The position numbers and the translations under genes are program-made. A DNA stretch of 64,000 nucleotides from Sabellastarte sp. h YS-2021 (lineage: Eukaryota > Annelida > Polychaeta > Sabellida > Sabellidae): contig OZ024931.1 of the NCBI GenBank assembly GCA_964017235.1, forward strand, positions 142,168,033 to 142,232,032, written 5' to 3'. Numbering within the stretch: position 1 is the first letter of the stretch; the number at the start of each line of letters is the position of its first letter. This document shows positions 51,771 through 64,000 of the stretch, in pieces. Below the pieces are notes generated by a model. The model saw only the letters and a program-made list of their open reading frames with translations. It was not told where the DNA came from and made no database searches.

Positions 51771-52356
51771 GGGCTCTGAAATCGTGTAAAAAATACATAG
51801 TTTTCATAGTAGGCCAGTAGTATGGTCATATCTTATCTAATACATATGTACTAAGTAATATTTAGTAATCAACAAATGTAATTAGTCTGGTGTAATTACT
51901 CACCACAATCGAAAAATGATTCACAGTGGTAATGTAATTAATCTGTAATCACTTTATTATAGAGTACCTTTTTAGTGGTCAGTACTCTTATCATCACATA
52001 AAGTAATTAGTAACTTGAACCTGTATAACAATTAATTTTACTGGGTTCAATAAGAACCTCTGATGTTCAGGGTTCATTACTTACTTTGTTTTAAAATAGT
52101 AACTAAATCCCTTATAGTAACTTTTACTCAGAAGTATCAATTTAATTACTCAGGTACTTGGGTACTTCTGTACAATGATCTTTTTAACATACAGTGTCAA
52201 AGTTAACCTAAGGCCACCTCAAATGTATATTCTAAAGTCATAAGTTAAGGTGGCCTTAGAGGTCAGATTGTAAATAAACTTTAGTGTTTTATAGTGAATG
52301 AAATGTATTTCCCCAAGATGAAGTCTTTCACTCAACCTTGGCAAGATAGGCCACTG
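51771..52356 (+). repeat. Split direct repeat, second copy (B2-like)
   Basis: The second copy of the 586-bp repeat at 49927, offset 1844 bp, with one base difference noticed (52300). It ends exactly where the satellite resumes, so it marks the element's 3' end. The near identity contrasts with the damaged recombinase. It suggests the repeat pair was regenerated at the last replication, or that the element inserted already defective. Confidence 0.85.
52208..52259. repeat. 12-bp inverted repeat in the second direct repeat
   Basis: The same structure as in the first repeat: CTAAGGCCACCT (52208-52219) with AGGTGGCCTTAG (52248-52259). It lies about 100 bp from the element's 3' end. Confidence 0.75.
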
Positions 52357-52373
52357 TTGACATTACCTCCATG
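52357..52373 (+). repeat. 17-bp direct duplication, right copy (putative target-site duplication)
   Basis: TTGACATTACCTCCATG, identical to 49153-49169, directly follows the element's last base. The satellite then continues with ATGAGGGGGGG in the normal monomer phase. Interrupted and resumed monomers therefore overlap by exactly 17 bases. Confidence 0.75.
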
Positions 52374-53534
52374 AGGGGGGGCCAGACCAGCCCCGCACCC
52401 CGGAAACTGAAATTCCTAATAAGGCTCTTGAGTGGTTCAGACCAATGCAATTTTTATTCTCTGATATAAACTGAGTTTTCTGTGAAAATTTGAGACAGAT
52501 ACAACAACTTTAAGGGGTGGTTTGGGCTGATTTGCCATTTAGTGGTACCCTCGCTACATGCACTCCCAAGACATGTATTTTGAGCTTCTTGTGTATTTCT
52601 TAAGGAATACACTACTCAATTCTCTCTTAGTGGCTCCCACACTCGCAAAAAATATGGTTTATAGCCTTACATCTGACTTATTGGGCAAGATATGAGTATA
52701 TCTTAATGCACCCCCCAGCAGGTGTATTACAGGCCTGCTGGGGTCCAAATACCACACCAGTAGTCACTGCTATATCAGATGTAATTCTAAAACCTGTGCA
52801 GTCAGATTTAGCTAGTGACAGACTATATTCTGACCAAATTTCAGGATTATAGACCAACATTTGCTACTCATTTGGGCTGATTTTCATCTTTTTTCGACCA
52901 TTTTAACAGCCCTATTTGGGTTATCTAATTTCTGTTCAGAGATGTAATGTTCCAAATGTGCCCCAAATGTCCTCTTTTATTGTCAAAACATGAATGAAAT
53001 TAATTTTTGGCTTCAGATTTGATACATTATGATATAATTGACATTACCTCCATGAGGGGGGACCAGACCAGCCCCACACCCCGGAAACTGAAATTCCTAA
53101 TATGGCTCTTGAGTGGTTCAGACCAATGCAATTTTATTCTCTGATATAAACTGAGTTTTCTGTGAAAATTTGAGACAGATACAACAACTTTAAGGGGTGG
53201 TTTGGGCTGATTTGCCATTTAGTGGTACCCTCACTACATGCACTCCCAAGAAATGTATTTTGAGCTTCTTGTGTATTTCTTAAGGAATACACTACTCAAT
53301 TCTCTCTTAGTGGCTCCCACATTCGCAAAAAATATGGTTTATAGCCTTACATCTGCCTTATTGGGCAAGATATGAGTATATCTTAATGCACCCCCCAGCA
53401 GGTGTATTACAGGCCTGCTGGGGTCCAAATACCACACCAGTAGTCACTGCTATATCAGATGTAATTCTAAAACCTGTGCAGTCAGATTTAGCTAGTGACA
53501 GACTATATTCTGACCAAATTTCAGGATTATAGAC
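52357..53534 (+). repeat. Diverged satellite monomers flanking the insertion on the right
   Basis: The partial unit to 52854 has CCCCGCACCCC, AATAAGGCTC, an extra T in TTTTTATTCTC and CATCTGACTTA. The next unit has TTATCTAATT (52921), GTGCCCCAAATG, GGGGGGACCAG, CTCACTACATG and CAAGAAATG. This density of private changes mirrors the left flank. Confidence 0.75.
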
Positions 53535-56254
53535 CAACATTTGCTACTCATTTGGGCTGAGTTTCATCTTTTTTCGACCATTTTAACAGCCCTATTTGGG
53601 TTATATAATTTCTGTTCAGAGATGTAATGTTCCAAATGTGCCCAAAATGTCCTCTTTTATTGTCAAAACATGAATGAAATTAATTTTTGGCTTCAGATTT
53701 GATACATTATGATATAATTGACATTACCTCCATGAGGGGGGGCCAGACCAGCCCCAAACCCCGGAAACTGAAATTCCTAATATGGCTCTTGAGTGGTTCA
53801 GACCAATGCAATTTTATTCTCTGATATAAACTGAGTTTTCTGTGAAAATTTGAGCCAGATACAACAACTTTAAGGGGTGGTTTGGGCTGATTTGCCATTT
53901 AGTGGTACCCTCGCTACATGCACTCCCAAGACATGTATTTTGAGCTTCTTGTGTATTTCTTAAGGAATACACTACTCAATTCTCTCTTAGTGGCTCCCAC
54001 ATTCGCAAAAAATATGGTTTATAGCCTTACATCTGCCTTATTGGGCAAGATATGAGTATATCTTAATGCACCCCCCAGCAGGTGTATTACAGGCCTGCTG
54101 GGGTCCAAATACCACACCAGTAGTCACTGCTATATCAGATGTAATTCTAAAACCTGTGCAGTCAGATTTAGCTAGTGACAGACTATATTCTGACCAAATT
54201 TCAGGATTATAGACCAACATTTGCTACTCATTTGGGCTGATTTACATCTTTTTTCGACCATTTTAACAGCCCTATTTGGGTTATATAATTTCTGTTCAGA
54301 GATGTAATGTTCCAAATGTGCCCAAAATGTCCTCTTTTATTGTCAAAACATGAATGAAATTAATTTTTGGCTTCAGATTTGATACATTATGATATAATTG
54401 ACATTACCTCCATGAGGGGGGGCCAGACCAGCCCCAAACCCCGGAAACTGAAATTCCTAATATGGCTCTTGAGTGGTTCAGACCAATGCAATTTTATTCT
54501 CTGATATAAACTGAGTTTTCTGTGAAAATTTGAGACAGATACAACAACTTTAAGGGGTGGTTTGGGCTGATTTGCCATTTAGTGGTACCCTTGCTACATG
54601 CACTCCCAAGAAATGTATTTTGAGCTTCTTGTGTATTTCTTAAGGAATACACTACTCAATTCTCTCTTAGTGGCTCCCACACTCGCAAAAAATATGGTTT
54701 ATAGCCTTACATCTGCCTTATTGGGCAAGATATGAGTATATCTTAATGCACCCCCCAGCAGGTGTATTACAGGCCTGCTGGGGTCCAAATACCACACCAG
54801 TAGTCACTGCTATATCAGATGTAATTCTAAAACCTGTGCAGTCAGATTTAGCTAGTGACAGACTATATTCTGACCAAATTTCAGGATTATAGACCAACAT
54901 TTGCTACTCATTTGGGCTGAGTTTCATCTTTTTTCGACCATTTTAACAGCCCTATTTGGGTTATATAATTTCTGTTCAGAGATGTAATGTTCCAAATGTG
55001 CCCAAAATGTCCTCTTTTATTGTCAAAACATGAATGAAATTAATTTTTGGCTTCAGATTTGATACATTATGATATAATTGACATTACCTCCATGAGGGGG
55101 GGCCAGACCAGCCCCAAACCCCGGAAACTGAAATTCCTAATATGGCTCTTGAGTGGTTCAGACCAATGCAATTTTATTCTCTGATATAAACTGAGTTTTC
55201 TGTGAAAATTTGAGCCAGATACAACAACTTTAAGGGGTGGTTTGGGCTGATTTGCCATTTAGTGGTACCCTCGCTACATGCACTCCCAAGACATGTATTT
55301 TGAGCTTCTTGTGTATTTCTTAAGGAATACACTACTCAATTCTCTCTTAGTGGCTCCCACATTCGCAAAAAATATGGTTTATAGCCTTACATCTGCCTTA
55401 TTGGGCAAGATATGAGTATATCTTAATGCACCCCCCAGCAGGTGTATTACAGGCCTGCTGGGGTCCAAATACCACACCAGTAGTCACTGCTATATCAGAT
55501 GTAATTCTAAAACCTGTGCAGTCAGATTTAGCTAGTGACAGACTATATTCTGACCAAATTTCAGGATTATAGACCAACATTTGCTACTCATTTGGGCTGA
55601 TTTACATCTTTTTTCGACCATTTTAACAGCCCTATTTGGGTTATATAATTTCTGTTCAGAGATGTAATGTTCCAAATGTGCCCAAAATGTCCTCTTTTAT
55701 TGTCAAAACATGAATGAAATTAATTTTTGGCTTCAGATTTGATACATTATGATATAATTGACATTACCTCCATGAGGGGGGGCCAGACCAGCCCCACACC
55801 CCGGAAACTGAAATTCCTAATATGGCTCTTGAGTGGTTCAGACCAATGCAATTTTATTCTCTGATATAAACTGAGTTTTCTGTGAAAATTTGAGACAGAT
55901 ACAACAACTTTAAGGGGTGGTTTGGGCTGATTTGCCATTTAGTGGTACCCTCGCTACATGCACTCCCAAGAAATGTATTTTGAGCTTCTTGTGTATTTCT
56001 TAAGGAATACACTACTCAATTCTCTCTTAGTGGCTCCCACACTCGCAAAAAATATGGTTTATAGCCTTACATCTGCCTTATTGGGCAAGATATGAGTATA
56101 TCTTAATGCACCCCCCAGCAGGTGTATTACAGGCCTGCTGGGGTCCAAATACCACACCAGTAGTCACTGCTATATCAGATGTAATTCTAAAACCTGTGCA
56201 GTCAGATTTAGCTAGTGACAGACTATATTCTGACCAAATTTCAGGATTATAGAC
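53535..56254 (+). repeat. Dimeric higher-order repeat, two copies (1360 bp)
   Basis: Units at 53535 and 54895 carry GGCTGAGTTTCATC, CAAACCCCGG, GAGCCAGATAC and CATTCGC. The alternating units at 54215 and 55575 carry ACATC, GAGACAG, CAAGAAATG and CACTCGC. This gives two ~1360-bp dimers. The second differs by CACACCCCGG and CTCGCTACATG in its second half. Confidence 0.8.
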
Positions 56255-58294
56255 CAACATTTGCTACTCATTTGGGCTGAGTTTCATCTTTTTTCGACCA
56301 TTTTAACAGCCCTATTTGGGTTATATAATTTCTGCTCAGAGATGTAATGTTCCAAATGTGCCCAAAATGTCCTCTTTTATTGTCAAAACATGAATGAAAT
56401 TAATTTTTGGCTTCAGATTTGATACATTATGATATAATTGACATTACCTCCATGAGGGGGGGGCAGACCAGCCCCACACCCCGGAAACTGAAATTCCTAA
56501 TATGGCTCTTGAGTGGTTCAGACCAATGCAATTTTATTCTCTGATATAAACTGAGTTTTCTGTGAAAATTTGAGACAGATACAACAAGTTTAAGGGGTGG
56601 TTTGGGCTGATTTGCCATTTAGTGGTACCCTCGCTACATGCACTCCCAAGAAATGTATTTTGAGCTTCTTGTGTATTTCTTAAGGAATACACTACTCAAT
56701 TCTCTCTTAGTGGCTCCCACACTCGCAAAAAATATGGTTTATAGCCTTACATCTGCCTTATTGGGCAAGATATGAGTATATCTTAATGCACCCCCCAGCA
56801 GGTGTATTACAGGCCTGCTGGGGTCCAAATACCACACCAGTAGTCACTGCTATATCAGATGTAATTCTAAAACCTGTGCAGTCAGATTTAGCTAGTGACA
56901 GACTATATTCTGACCAAATTTCAGGATTATAGACCAACATTTGCTACTCATTTGGGCTGAGTTTCATCTTTTTTCGACCATTTTAACAGCCCTATTTGGG
57001 TTATATAATTTCTGTTCAGAGATGTAATGTTCCAAATGTGCCCAAAATGTCCTCTTTTATTGTCAAAACATGAATGAAATTAATTTTTGGCTTCAGATTT
57101 GATACATTATGATATAATTGACATTACCTCCATGAGGGGGGGCCAGACCAGCCCCACACCCCGGAAACTGAAATTCCTAATATGACTCTTGAGTGGTTCA
57201 GACCAATGCAATTTTATTCTCTGATATAAACTGAGTTTTCTGTGAAAATTTGAGACAGATACAACAACTTTAAGGGGTGGTTTGGGCTGATTTGCCATTT
57301 AGTGGTACCCTCACTACATGCACTCCCAAGACATGTATTTTGAGCTTCTTGTGTATTTCTTAAGGAATACACTACTCAATTCTCTCTTAGTGGCTCCCAC
57401 ACTCGCAAAAAATATGGTTTATAGCCTTACATCTGCCTTATTGGGCAAGATATGAGTATATCTTAATGCACCCCCCAGCAGGTGTATTACAGGCCTGCTG
57501 GGGTCCAAATACCACACCAGTAGTCACTGCTATATCAGATGTAATTCTAAAACCTGTGCAGTCAGATTTAGCTAGTGACAGACTATATTCTGACCAAATT
57601 TCAGGATTATAGACCAACATTTGCTACTCATTTGGGCTGATTTACATCTTTTTTCGACCATTTTAACAGCCCTATTTGGGTTATATAATTTCTGTTCAGA
57701 GATGTAATGTTCCAAATGTGCCCAAAATGTCCTCTTTTATTGTCAAAACATGAATGAAATTAAGTTTTGGCTTCAGATTTGATACATTATGATATAATTG
57801 ACATTACCTCCATGAGGGGGGGCCAGACCAGCCCCACACCCCGGAAACTGAAATTCCTAATATGGCTCTTGAGTGGTTCATACCAATGCAATTTTATTCT
57901 CTGATATAAACTGAGTTTTCTGTGAAAATTTGAGACAGATACAACAACTTTAAGGGGTGGTTTGGGCTGATTTGCCATTTAGTGGTACCCTCGCTACATG
58001 CACTCCCAAGACATGTATTTTGAGCTTCTTGTGTATTTCTTAAGGAATACACTACTCAATTCTCTCTTAGTGGCTCCCACACTCGCAAAAAATATGGTTT
58101 ATAGCCTTACATCTGCCTTATTGGGCAAGATATGAGTATATCTTAATGCACCCCCCAGCAGGTGTATTACAGGCCTGCTGGGGTCCAAATACCACACCAG
58201 TAGTCACTGCTATATCAGATGTAATTCTAAAACCTGTGCAGTCAGATTTAGCTAGTGACAGACTATATTCTGACCAAATTTCAGGATTATAGAC
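56255..58294 (+). repeat. Three mixed monomers between HOR blocks
   Basis: Units at 56255 and 56935 continue the GAGTTTCATC type; the first adds CTGCTCAGAG, GGGGGCAGACC and ACAAGTTTAAG, the second TATGACTCTT and CTCACTACATG. The unit at 57615 has TTAAGTTTTGG and GGTTCATACC. No clean period is visible. Confidence 0.6.
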
Positions 58295-61015
58295 CAACAT
58301 TTGCTACTCATTTGGGCTGATTTACATCTTTTTTCGACCATTTTAACAGCCCTATTTGGGTTATATAATTTCTGTTCAGAGATGTAATGTTCCAAATGTG
58401 CCCAAAATGTCCTCTTTTATTGTCAAAACATGAATTAAATTAATTTTTGGCTTCAGATTTGATACATTATGATATAATTGACATTACCTCCATGAGAGGG
58501 GGCCAGACCAGCCCCAAACCCCGGAAACTGAAATTCCTAATATGGCTCTTGAGTGGTTCAGACCAATGCAATTTTATTCTCTGATATAAACTGAATTTTC
58601 TGTGAAAATTTGAGCCAGATACAACAACTTTAAGGGGTGGTTTGGGCTGATTTGCCATTTAGTGGTACCCTCGCTACATGCACTCCCAAGACATGTATTT
58701 TGAGCTTCTTGTGTATTTCTTAAGGAATACACTACTCAATTCTCTCTTAGTGGCTCCCACATTCGCAAAAAAATACGGTTTATAGCCTTACATCTGCCTT
58801 ATTGGGCAAGATATGAGTATATCTTAATGCACCCCCCAGCAGGTGTATTACAGGCCTGCTGGGGTCCAAATACCACACCAGTAGTCACTGCTATATCAGA
58901 TGTAATTCTAAAACCTGTGCAGTCAGATTTAGCTAGTGACAGACTATATTCTGACCAAATTTCAGGATTATAGACCAACATTTGCTACTCATTTGGGCTG
59001 ATTTACATCTTTTTTCGACCATTTTAACAGCCCTATTTGGGTTATATAATTTCTGTTCAGAGATGTAATGTTCCAAATGTGCCCAAAATGTCCTCTTTTA
59101 TTGTCAAAACATGAATGAAATTAATTTTTGGCTTCAGATTTGATACATTATGATATAATTGACATTACCTCCATGAGGGGGGGCCAGACCAGCCCCACAC
59201 CCCGGAAACTGAAATTCCTAATATGGCTCTTGAGTGGTTCAGACCAATGCAATTTTATTTTCTGATATAAACTGAGTTTTCTGTGAAAATTTGAGACAGA
59301 TACAACAACTTTAAGGGGTGGTTTGGGCTGATTTGCCATTTAGTGGTACCCTCGCTACATGCACTCCCAAGACATGTATTTTGAGCTTCTTGTGTATTTC
59401 TTAAGGAATACACTACTCAATTCTCTCTTAGTGGCTCCCACACTCACAAAAAATATGGTTTATAGCCTTACATCTGCCTTATTGGGCAAGATATGAGTAT
59501 ATCTTAATGCACCCCCCAGCAGGTGTATTACAGGCCTGCTGGGGTCCAAATACCACACCAGTAGTCACTGCTATATCAGATGTAATTCTAAAACCTGTGC
59601 AGTCAGATTTAGCTAGTGACAGACTATATTCTGACCAAATTTCAGGATTATAGACCAACATTTGCTACTCATTTGGGCTGATTTACATCTTTTTTCGACC
59701 ATTTTAACAGCCCTATTTGGGTTATATAATTTCTGTTCAGAGATGTAATGTTCCAAATATGCCCAAAATGTCCTCTTTTATTGTCAAAACATGAATGAAA
59801 TTAATTTTTGGCTTCAGATTTGATACATTATGATATAATTGACATTACCTCCATGAGGGGGGGCCAGACCAGCCCCAAACCCCGGAAACTGAAATTCCTA
59901 ATATGGCTCTTGAGTGGTTCATACCAATGCAATTTTATTCTCTGATATAAACTGAGTTTTCTGTGAAAATTTGAGCCAGATACAACAACTTTAAGGGGTG
60001 GTTTGGGCTGATTTGCCATTTAGTGGTACCCTCGCTACATGCACTCCCAAGACATGTATTTTGAGCTTCTTGTGTATTTCTTAAGGAATACACTACCCAA
60101 TTCTCTCTTAGTGGCTCCCACATTCGCAAAAAATATGGTTTATAGCCTTACATCTGCCTTATTGGGGAAGATATGAGTATATCTTAATGCACCCCCCAGC
60201 AGGTGTATTACAGGCCTGCTGGGGTCCAAATACCACACCAGTAGTCACTGCTATATCAGATGTAATTCTAAAACCTGTGCAGTCAGATTTAGCTAGTGAC
60301 AGACTATATTCTGACCAAATTTCAGGATTATAGACCAACATTTGCTACTCATTTGGACTGATTTACATCTTTTTTCGACCATTTTAACAGCCCTATTTGG
60401 GTTATATAATTTCTGCTCAGAGATGTAATGTTCCAAATGTGCCCAAAATGTCCTCTTTTATTGTCAAAACATGAATGAAATTAATTTTTGGCTTCAGATT
60501 TGATACATTATGATATAATTGACATTACCTCCATGAGGGGGGGCCAGACCAGCCCCACACCCCGGAAACTGAAATTCCTAATATGGCTCTTGAGTGGTTC
60601 AGACCAATGCAATTTTATTCTCTGATATAAACTGAGTTTTCTGTGAAAATTTGAGACAGATACAACAACTTTAAGGGGTGGTTTGGGCTGATTTGCCATT
60701 TAGTGGTACCCTCGCTACATGCACTCCCAAGACATGTATTTTGAGCTTCTTGTGTATTTCTTAAGGAATACACTACTCAATTCTCTCTTAGTGGCTCCCA
60801 CACTCGCAAAAAATATGGTTTATAGCCTTACATCTGCCTTATTGGGCAAGATATGAGTATATCTTAATGCACCCCCCAGCAGGTGTATTACAGGCCTGCT
60901 GGGGTCCAAATACCACACCAGTAGTCACTGCTATATCAGATGTAATTCTAAAACCTGTGCAGTCAGATTTAGCTAGTGACAGACTATATTCTGACCAAAT
61001 TTCAGGATTATAGAC
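58295..61015 (+). repeat. 4-monomer higher-order repeat, copy 1 (2721 bp)
   Basis: Units at 58295, 58976, 59656 and 60336. Ordered markers are GAGAGGGGGCC with ACTGAATTTTC and a longer A run; TTTATTTTCTG with CACTCACAAA; AATATGCCC with CTACCCAATT; and TTTGGACTG with CTGCTCAGAG. Private changes are GAATTAAATT (58433), AATACGG (58772) and TTGGGGAAG (60163). Confidence 0.88.
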
Positions 61016-63736
61016 CAACATTTGCTACTCATTTGGGCTGATTTACATCTTTTTTCGACCATTTTAACAGCCCTATTTGGGTTATATAATTTCTGTTCAA
61101 AGATGTAATGTTCCAAATGTGCCCAAAATGTCCTCTTTTATTGTCAAAACATGAATGAAATTAATTTTTGGCTTCAGATTTGATACATTATGATATAATT
61201 GACATTACCTCCATGAGAGGGGGCCAGACCAGCCCCAAACCCCGGAAACTGAAATTCCTAATATGGCTCTTGAGTGGTTCAGACCAATGCAATTTTATTC
61301 TCTGATATAAACTGAATTTTCTGTGAAAATTTGAGCCAGATACAACAACTTTAAGGGGTGGTTTGGGCTGATTTGCCATTTAGTGGTACCCTCGCTACAT
61401 GCACTCCCAAGACATGTATTTTGAGCTTCTTGTGTATTTCTTAAGGAATACACTACTCAATTCTCTCTTAGTGGCTCCCACATTCGCAAAAAAATATGGT
61501 TTATAGCCTTACATCTGCCTTATTGGGCAAGATATGAGTATATCTTAATGCACCCCCCAGCAGGTGTATTACAGGCCTGCTGGGGTCCAAATACCACACC
61601 AGTAGTCACTGCTATATCAGATGTAATTCTAAAACCTGTGCAGTCAGATTTAGCTAGTGACAGACTATATTCTGACCAAATTTCAGGATTATAGACCAAC
61701 ATTTGCTACTCATTTGGGCTGATTTACATCTTTTTTCGACCATTTTAACAGCCCTATTTGGGTTATATAATTTCTGTTCAGAGATGTAATGTTCCAAATG
61801 TGCCCAAAATGTCCTCTTTTATTGTCAAAACATGAATGAAATTAATTTTTGGCTTCAGATTTGATACATTATGATATAATTGACATTACCTCCATGAGGG
61901 GGGGCCAGACCAGCCCCACACCCCGGAAACTGAAATTCCTAATATGGCTCTTGAGTGGTTCAGACCAATGCAATTTTATTTTCTGATATAAACTGAGTTT
62001 TCTGTGAAAATTTGAGACAGATACAACAACTTTAAGGGGTGGTTTGGGCTGATTTGCCATTTAGTGGTACCCTCGCTACATGCACTCCCAAGACATGTAT
62101 TTTGAGCTTCTTGTGTATTTCTTAAGGAATACACTACTCAATTCTCTCTTAGTGGCTCCCACACTCACAAAAAATATGGTTTATAGCCTTACATCTGCCT
62201 TATTGGGCAAGATATGAGTATATCTTAATGCACCCCCCAGCAGGTGTATTACAGGCCTGCTGGGGTCCAAATACCACACCAGTAGTCACTGCTATATCAG
62301 ATGTAATTCTAAAACCTGTGCAGTCAGATTTAGCTAGTGACAGACTATATTCTGACCAAATTTCAGGATTATAGACCAACATTTGCTACTCATTTGGGCT
62401 GATTTACATCTTTTTTCGACCATTTTAACAGCCCTATTTGGGTTATATAATTTCTGTTCAGAGATGTAATGTTCCAAATATGCCCAAAATGTCCTCTTTT
62501 ATTGTCAAAACATGAATGAAATTAATTTTTGGCTTCAGATTTGATACATTATGATATAATTGACATTACCTCCATGAGGGGGGGCCAGACCAGCCCCAAA
62601 CCCCGGAAACTGAAATTCCTAATATGGCTCTTGAGTGGTTCATACCAATGCAATTTTATTCTCTGATATAAACTGAGTTTTCTGTGAAAATTTGAGCCAG
62701 ATACAACAACTTTAAGGGGTGGTTTGGGCTGATTTGCCATTTAGTGGTACCCTCGCTACATGCACTCCCAAGACATGTATTTTGAGCTTCTTGTGTATTT
62801 CTTAAGGAATACACTACCCAATTCTCTCTTAGTGGCTCCCACATTCGCAAAAAATATGGTTTATAGCCTTACATCTGCCTTATTGGGCAAGATATGAGTA
62901 TATCTTAATGCACCCCCCAGCAGGTGTATTACAGGCCTGCTGGGGTCCAAATACCACACCAGTAGTCACTGCTATATCAGATGTAATTCTAAAACCTGTG
63001 CAGTCAGATTTAGCTAGTGACAGACTATATTCTGACCAAATTTCAGGATTATAGACCAACATTTGCTACTCATTTGGACTGATTTACATCTTTTTTCGAC
63101 CATTTTAACAGCCCTATTTGGGTTATATAATTTCTGCTCAGAGATGTAATGTTCCAAATGTGCCCAAAATGTCCTCTTTTATTGTCAAAACATGAATGAA
63201 ATTAATTTTTGGCTTCAGATTTGATACATTATGATATAATTGACATTACCTCCATGAGGGGGGGCCAGACCAGCCCCACACCCCGGAAACTGAAATTCCT
63301 AATATGGCTCTTGAGTGGTTCAGACCAATGCAATTTTATTCTCTGATATAAACTGAGTTTTCTGTGAAAATTTGAGACAGATACAACAACTTTAAGGGGT
63401 GGTTTGGGCTGATTTGCCATTTAGTGGTACCCTCGCTACATGCACTCCCAAGACATGTATTTTGAGCTTCTTGTGTATTTCTTAAGGAATACACTACTCA
63501 ATTCTCTCTTAGTGGCTCCCACACTCGCAAAAAATATGGTTTATAGCCTTACATCTGCCTTATTGGGCAAGATATGAGTATATCTTAATGCACCCCCCAG
63601 CAGGTGTATTACAGGCCTGCTGGGGTCCAAATACCACACCAGTAGTCACTGCTATATCAGATGTAATTCTAAAACCTGTGCAGTCAGATTTAGCTAGTGA
63701 CAGACTATATTCTGACCAAATTTCAGGATTATAGAC
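61016..63736 (+). repeat. 4-monomer higher-order repeat, copy 2 (2721 bp)
   Basis: Repeats the four ordered marker sets at exactly 2721 bp spacing (units at 61016, 61697, 62377 and 63057). Only about four differences from copy 1 were noticed, including GTTCAAAGATG near 61095. This indicates a recent segmental duplication within the array. Confidence 0.88.
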
Positions 63737-64000
63737 CAACATTTGCTACTCATTTGGACTGATTTACATCTTTTTTCGACCATTTTAACAGCCCTATTTG
63801 GGTTATATAATTTCTGTTCAGAGATGTAATGTTCCAAATATGCCCAAAATGTCCTCTTTTATTGTCAAAACATGAATGAAATTAATTTTTGGCTTCAGAT
63901 TTGATACATTATGATATAATTGACATTACCTCCATGAGGGGGGCCAGACCAGCCCCAAACCCCGGAAACTGAAATTCCTAATATGGCTATTGAGTGGTTC
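63737..64000 (+). repeat. Partial monomer at the window end
   Basis: The first 264 bases of another unit, with TTTGGACTG, AATATGCCC, a six-G run, CAAACCCCGG and a private GGCTATTGAG (63986). It is cut by the window edge. Confidence 0.8.

Larger units (their letters stand above)
49170..52356 (+). mobile_element. 5'-truncated tyrosine-recombinase element, Ngaro/PAT-like 3' end
   Basis: This is a 3187-bp non-satellite insertion bounded by a 17-bp direct duplication. Its order is a broken tyrosine recombinase (49170-49906), a 20-bp gap, a 586-bp repeat (49927-50512), a 1258-bp spacer (50513-51770) and a second, nearly identical 586-bp repeat (51771-52356) ending exactly at the junction. In Ngaro/PAT-type YR retrotransposons the recombinase is followed by split direct repeats in the order B1-A2-B2, with A1 at the 5' end. 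That matches if this copy lost its 5' part, including gag, reverse transcriptase and A1. None of those is present, so the family call is inference from order. A Crypton-like DNA transposon with unrelated repeats is the main alternative. Confidence 0.65.
52357..64000 (+). repeat. Right satellite array, ~17 copies of the same 680-bp monomer
   Basis: The same monomer resumes in the same orientation after the insertion. It starts at monomer base ~184, and full units start at 52855, 53535, 54215 and so on to 63057. A partial unit (63737-64000) reaches the window end, so the right edge of the array is not seen. Variants such as CAAACCCCGG, GGTTCATACC, GAGCCAGATAC, TTTGGACTG and AATATGCCC are shared with the monomers left of the insertion. 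Both sides therefore belong to one original array. No gene is supported here. Confidence 0.98.

Noticed and set aside
49927..52356. Pair of LTRs of an ordinary LTR retrotransposon
   Set aside because: The 586-bp repeats lack TG...CA ends, enclose no gag-pol, and sit downstream of a tyrosine recombinase rather than flanking the whole element. Split direct repeats fit better.
59935..60129. 64-codon minus-strand ORF (also at 62656)
   Set aside because: Created by local substitutions such as CTACCCAATT and overlaps another satellite ORF. It occurs only in the duplicated 4-mer unit.

Overview
The window is almost entirely one tandem satellite array. About 89 head-to-tail copies of a ~680-bp AT-rich monomer, all in the same orientation, fill positions 1-49169 and 52357-64000. 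A single 3187-bp insertion (49170-52356) interrupts them. There are no rRNA or tRNA genes, no CRISPR array, no operons and no conventional host genes. The kilobase-scale satellite with layered higher-order repeats (HORs), plus a decayed eukaryotic-type tyrosine-recombinase (YR) transposon, indicate an animal nuclear genome. The recombinase resembles those of YR retroelements common in aquatic invertebrates and anamniote vertebrates. The species cannot be named from the sequence.

Satellite layout, from diagnostic substitutions and indels: 681-11561 holds two copies of an 8-monomer HOR (~5440 bp). 12242-23123 is a 3-monomer HOR (~2040 bp) in five copies plus one extra monomer. 24485-29927 is made of dimers (~1360 bp). 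31968-40810 contains a five-monomer segment duplicated ~5442 bp apart. 40811-44890 is rather homogeneous. 44891-49169 is more diverged and runs up to the insertion. To the right, 52357-58294 is diverged and partly dimeric, and 58295-63736 is two copies of a 4-monomer HOR (2721 bp). The monomer appears to be an old dimer of ~330- and ~350-bp halves. It carries a cluster of three inverted repeats.

The insertion carries the C-terminal part of a tyrosine recombinase, broken by a frameshift and an in-frame TGA, with its 5' part missing. Two 586-bp direct repeats that differ at one noticed base follow it, separated by a ~1258-bp segment. Recombinase, then repeat, spacer, repeat is the order expected at the 3' end of a split-direct-repeat YR retrotransposon (Ngaro/PAT-like: B1-A2-B2). 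The insert is flanked by a 17-bp direct duplication of satellite sequence. That looks like a target-site duplication, which is unusual for a YR element.

The short minus-strand ORFs that recur in every monomer are treated as non-coding by-products of satellite homogenisation.
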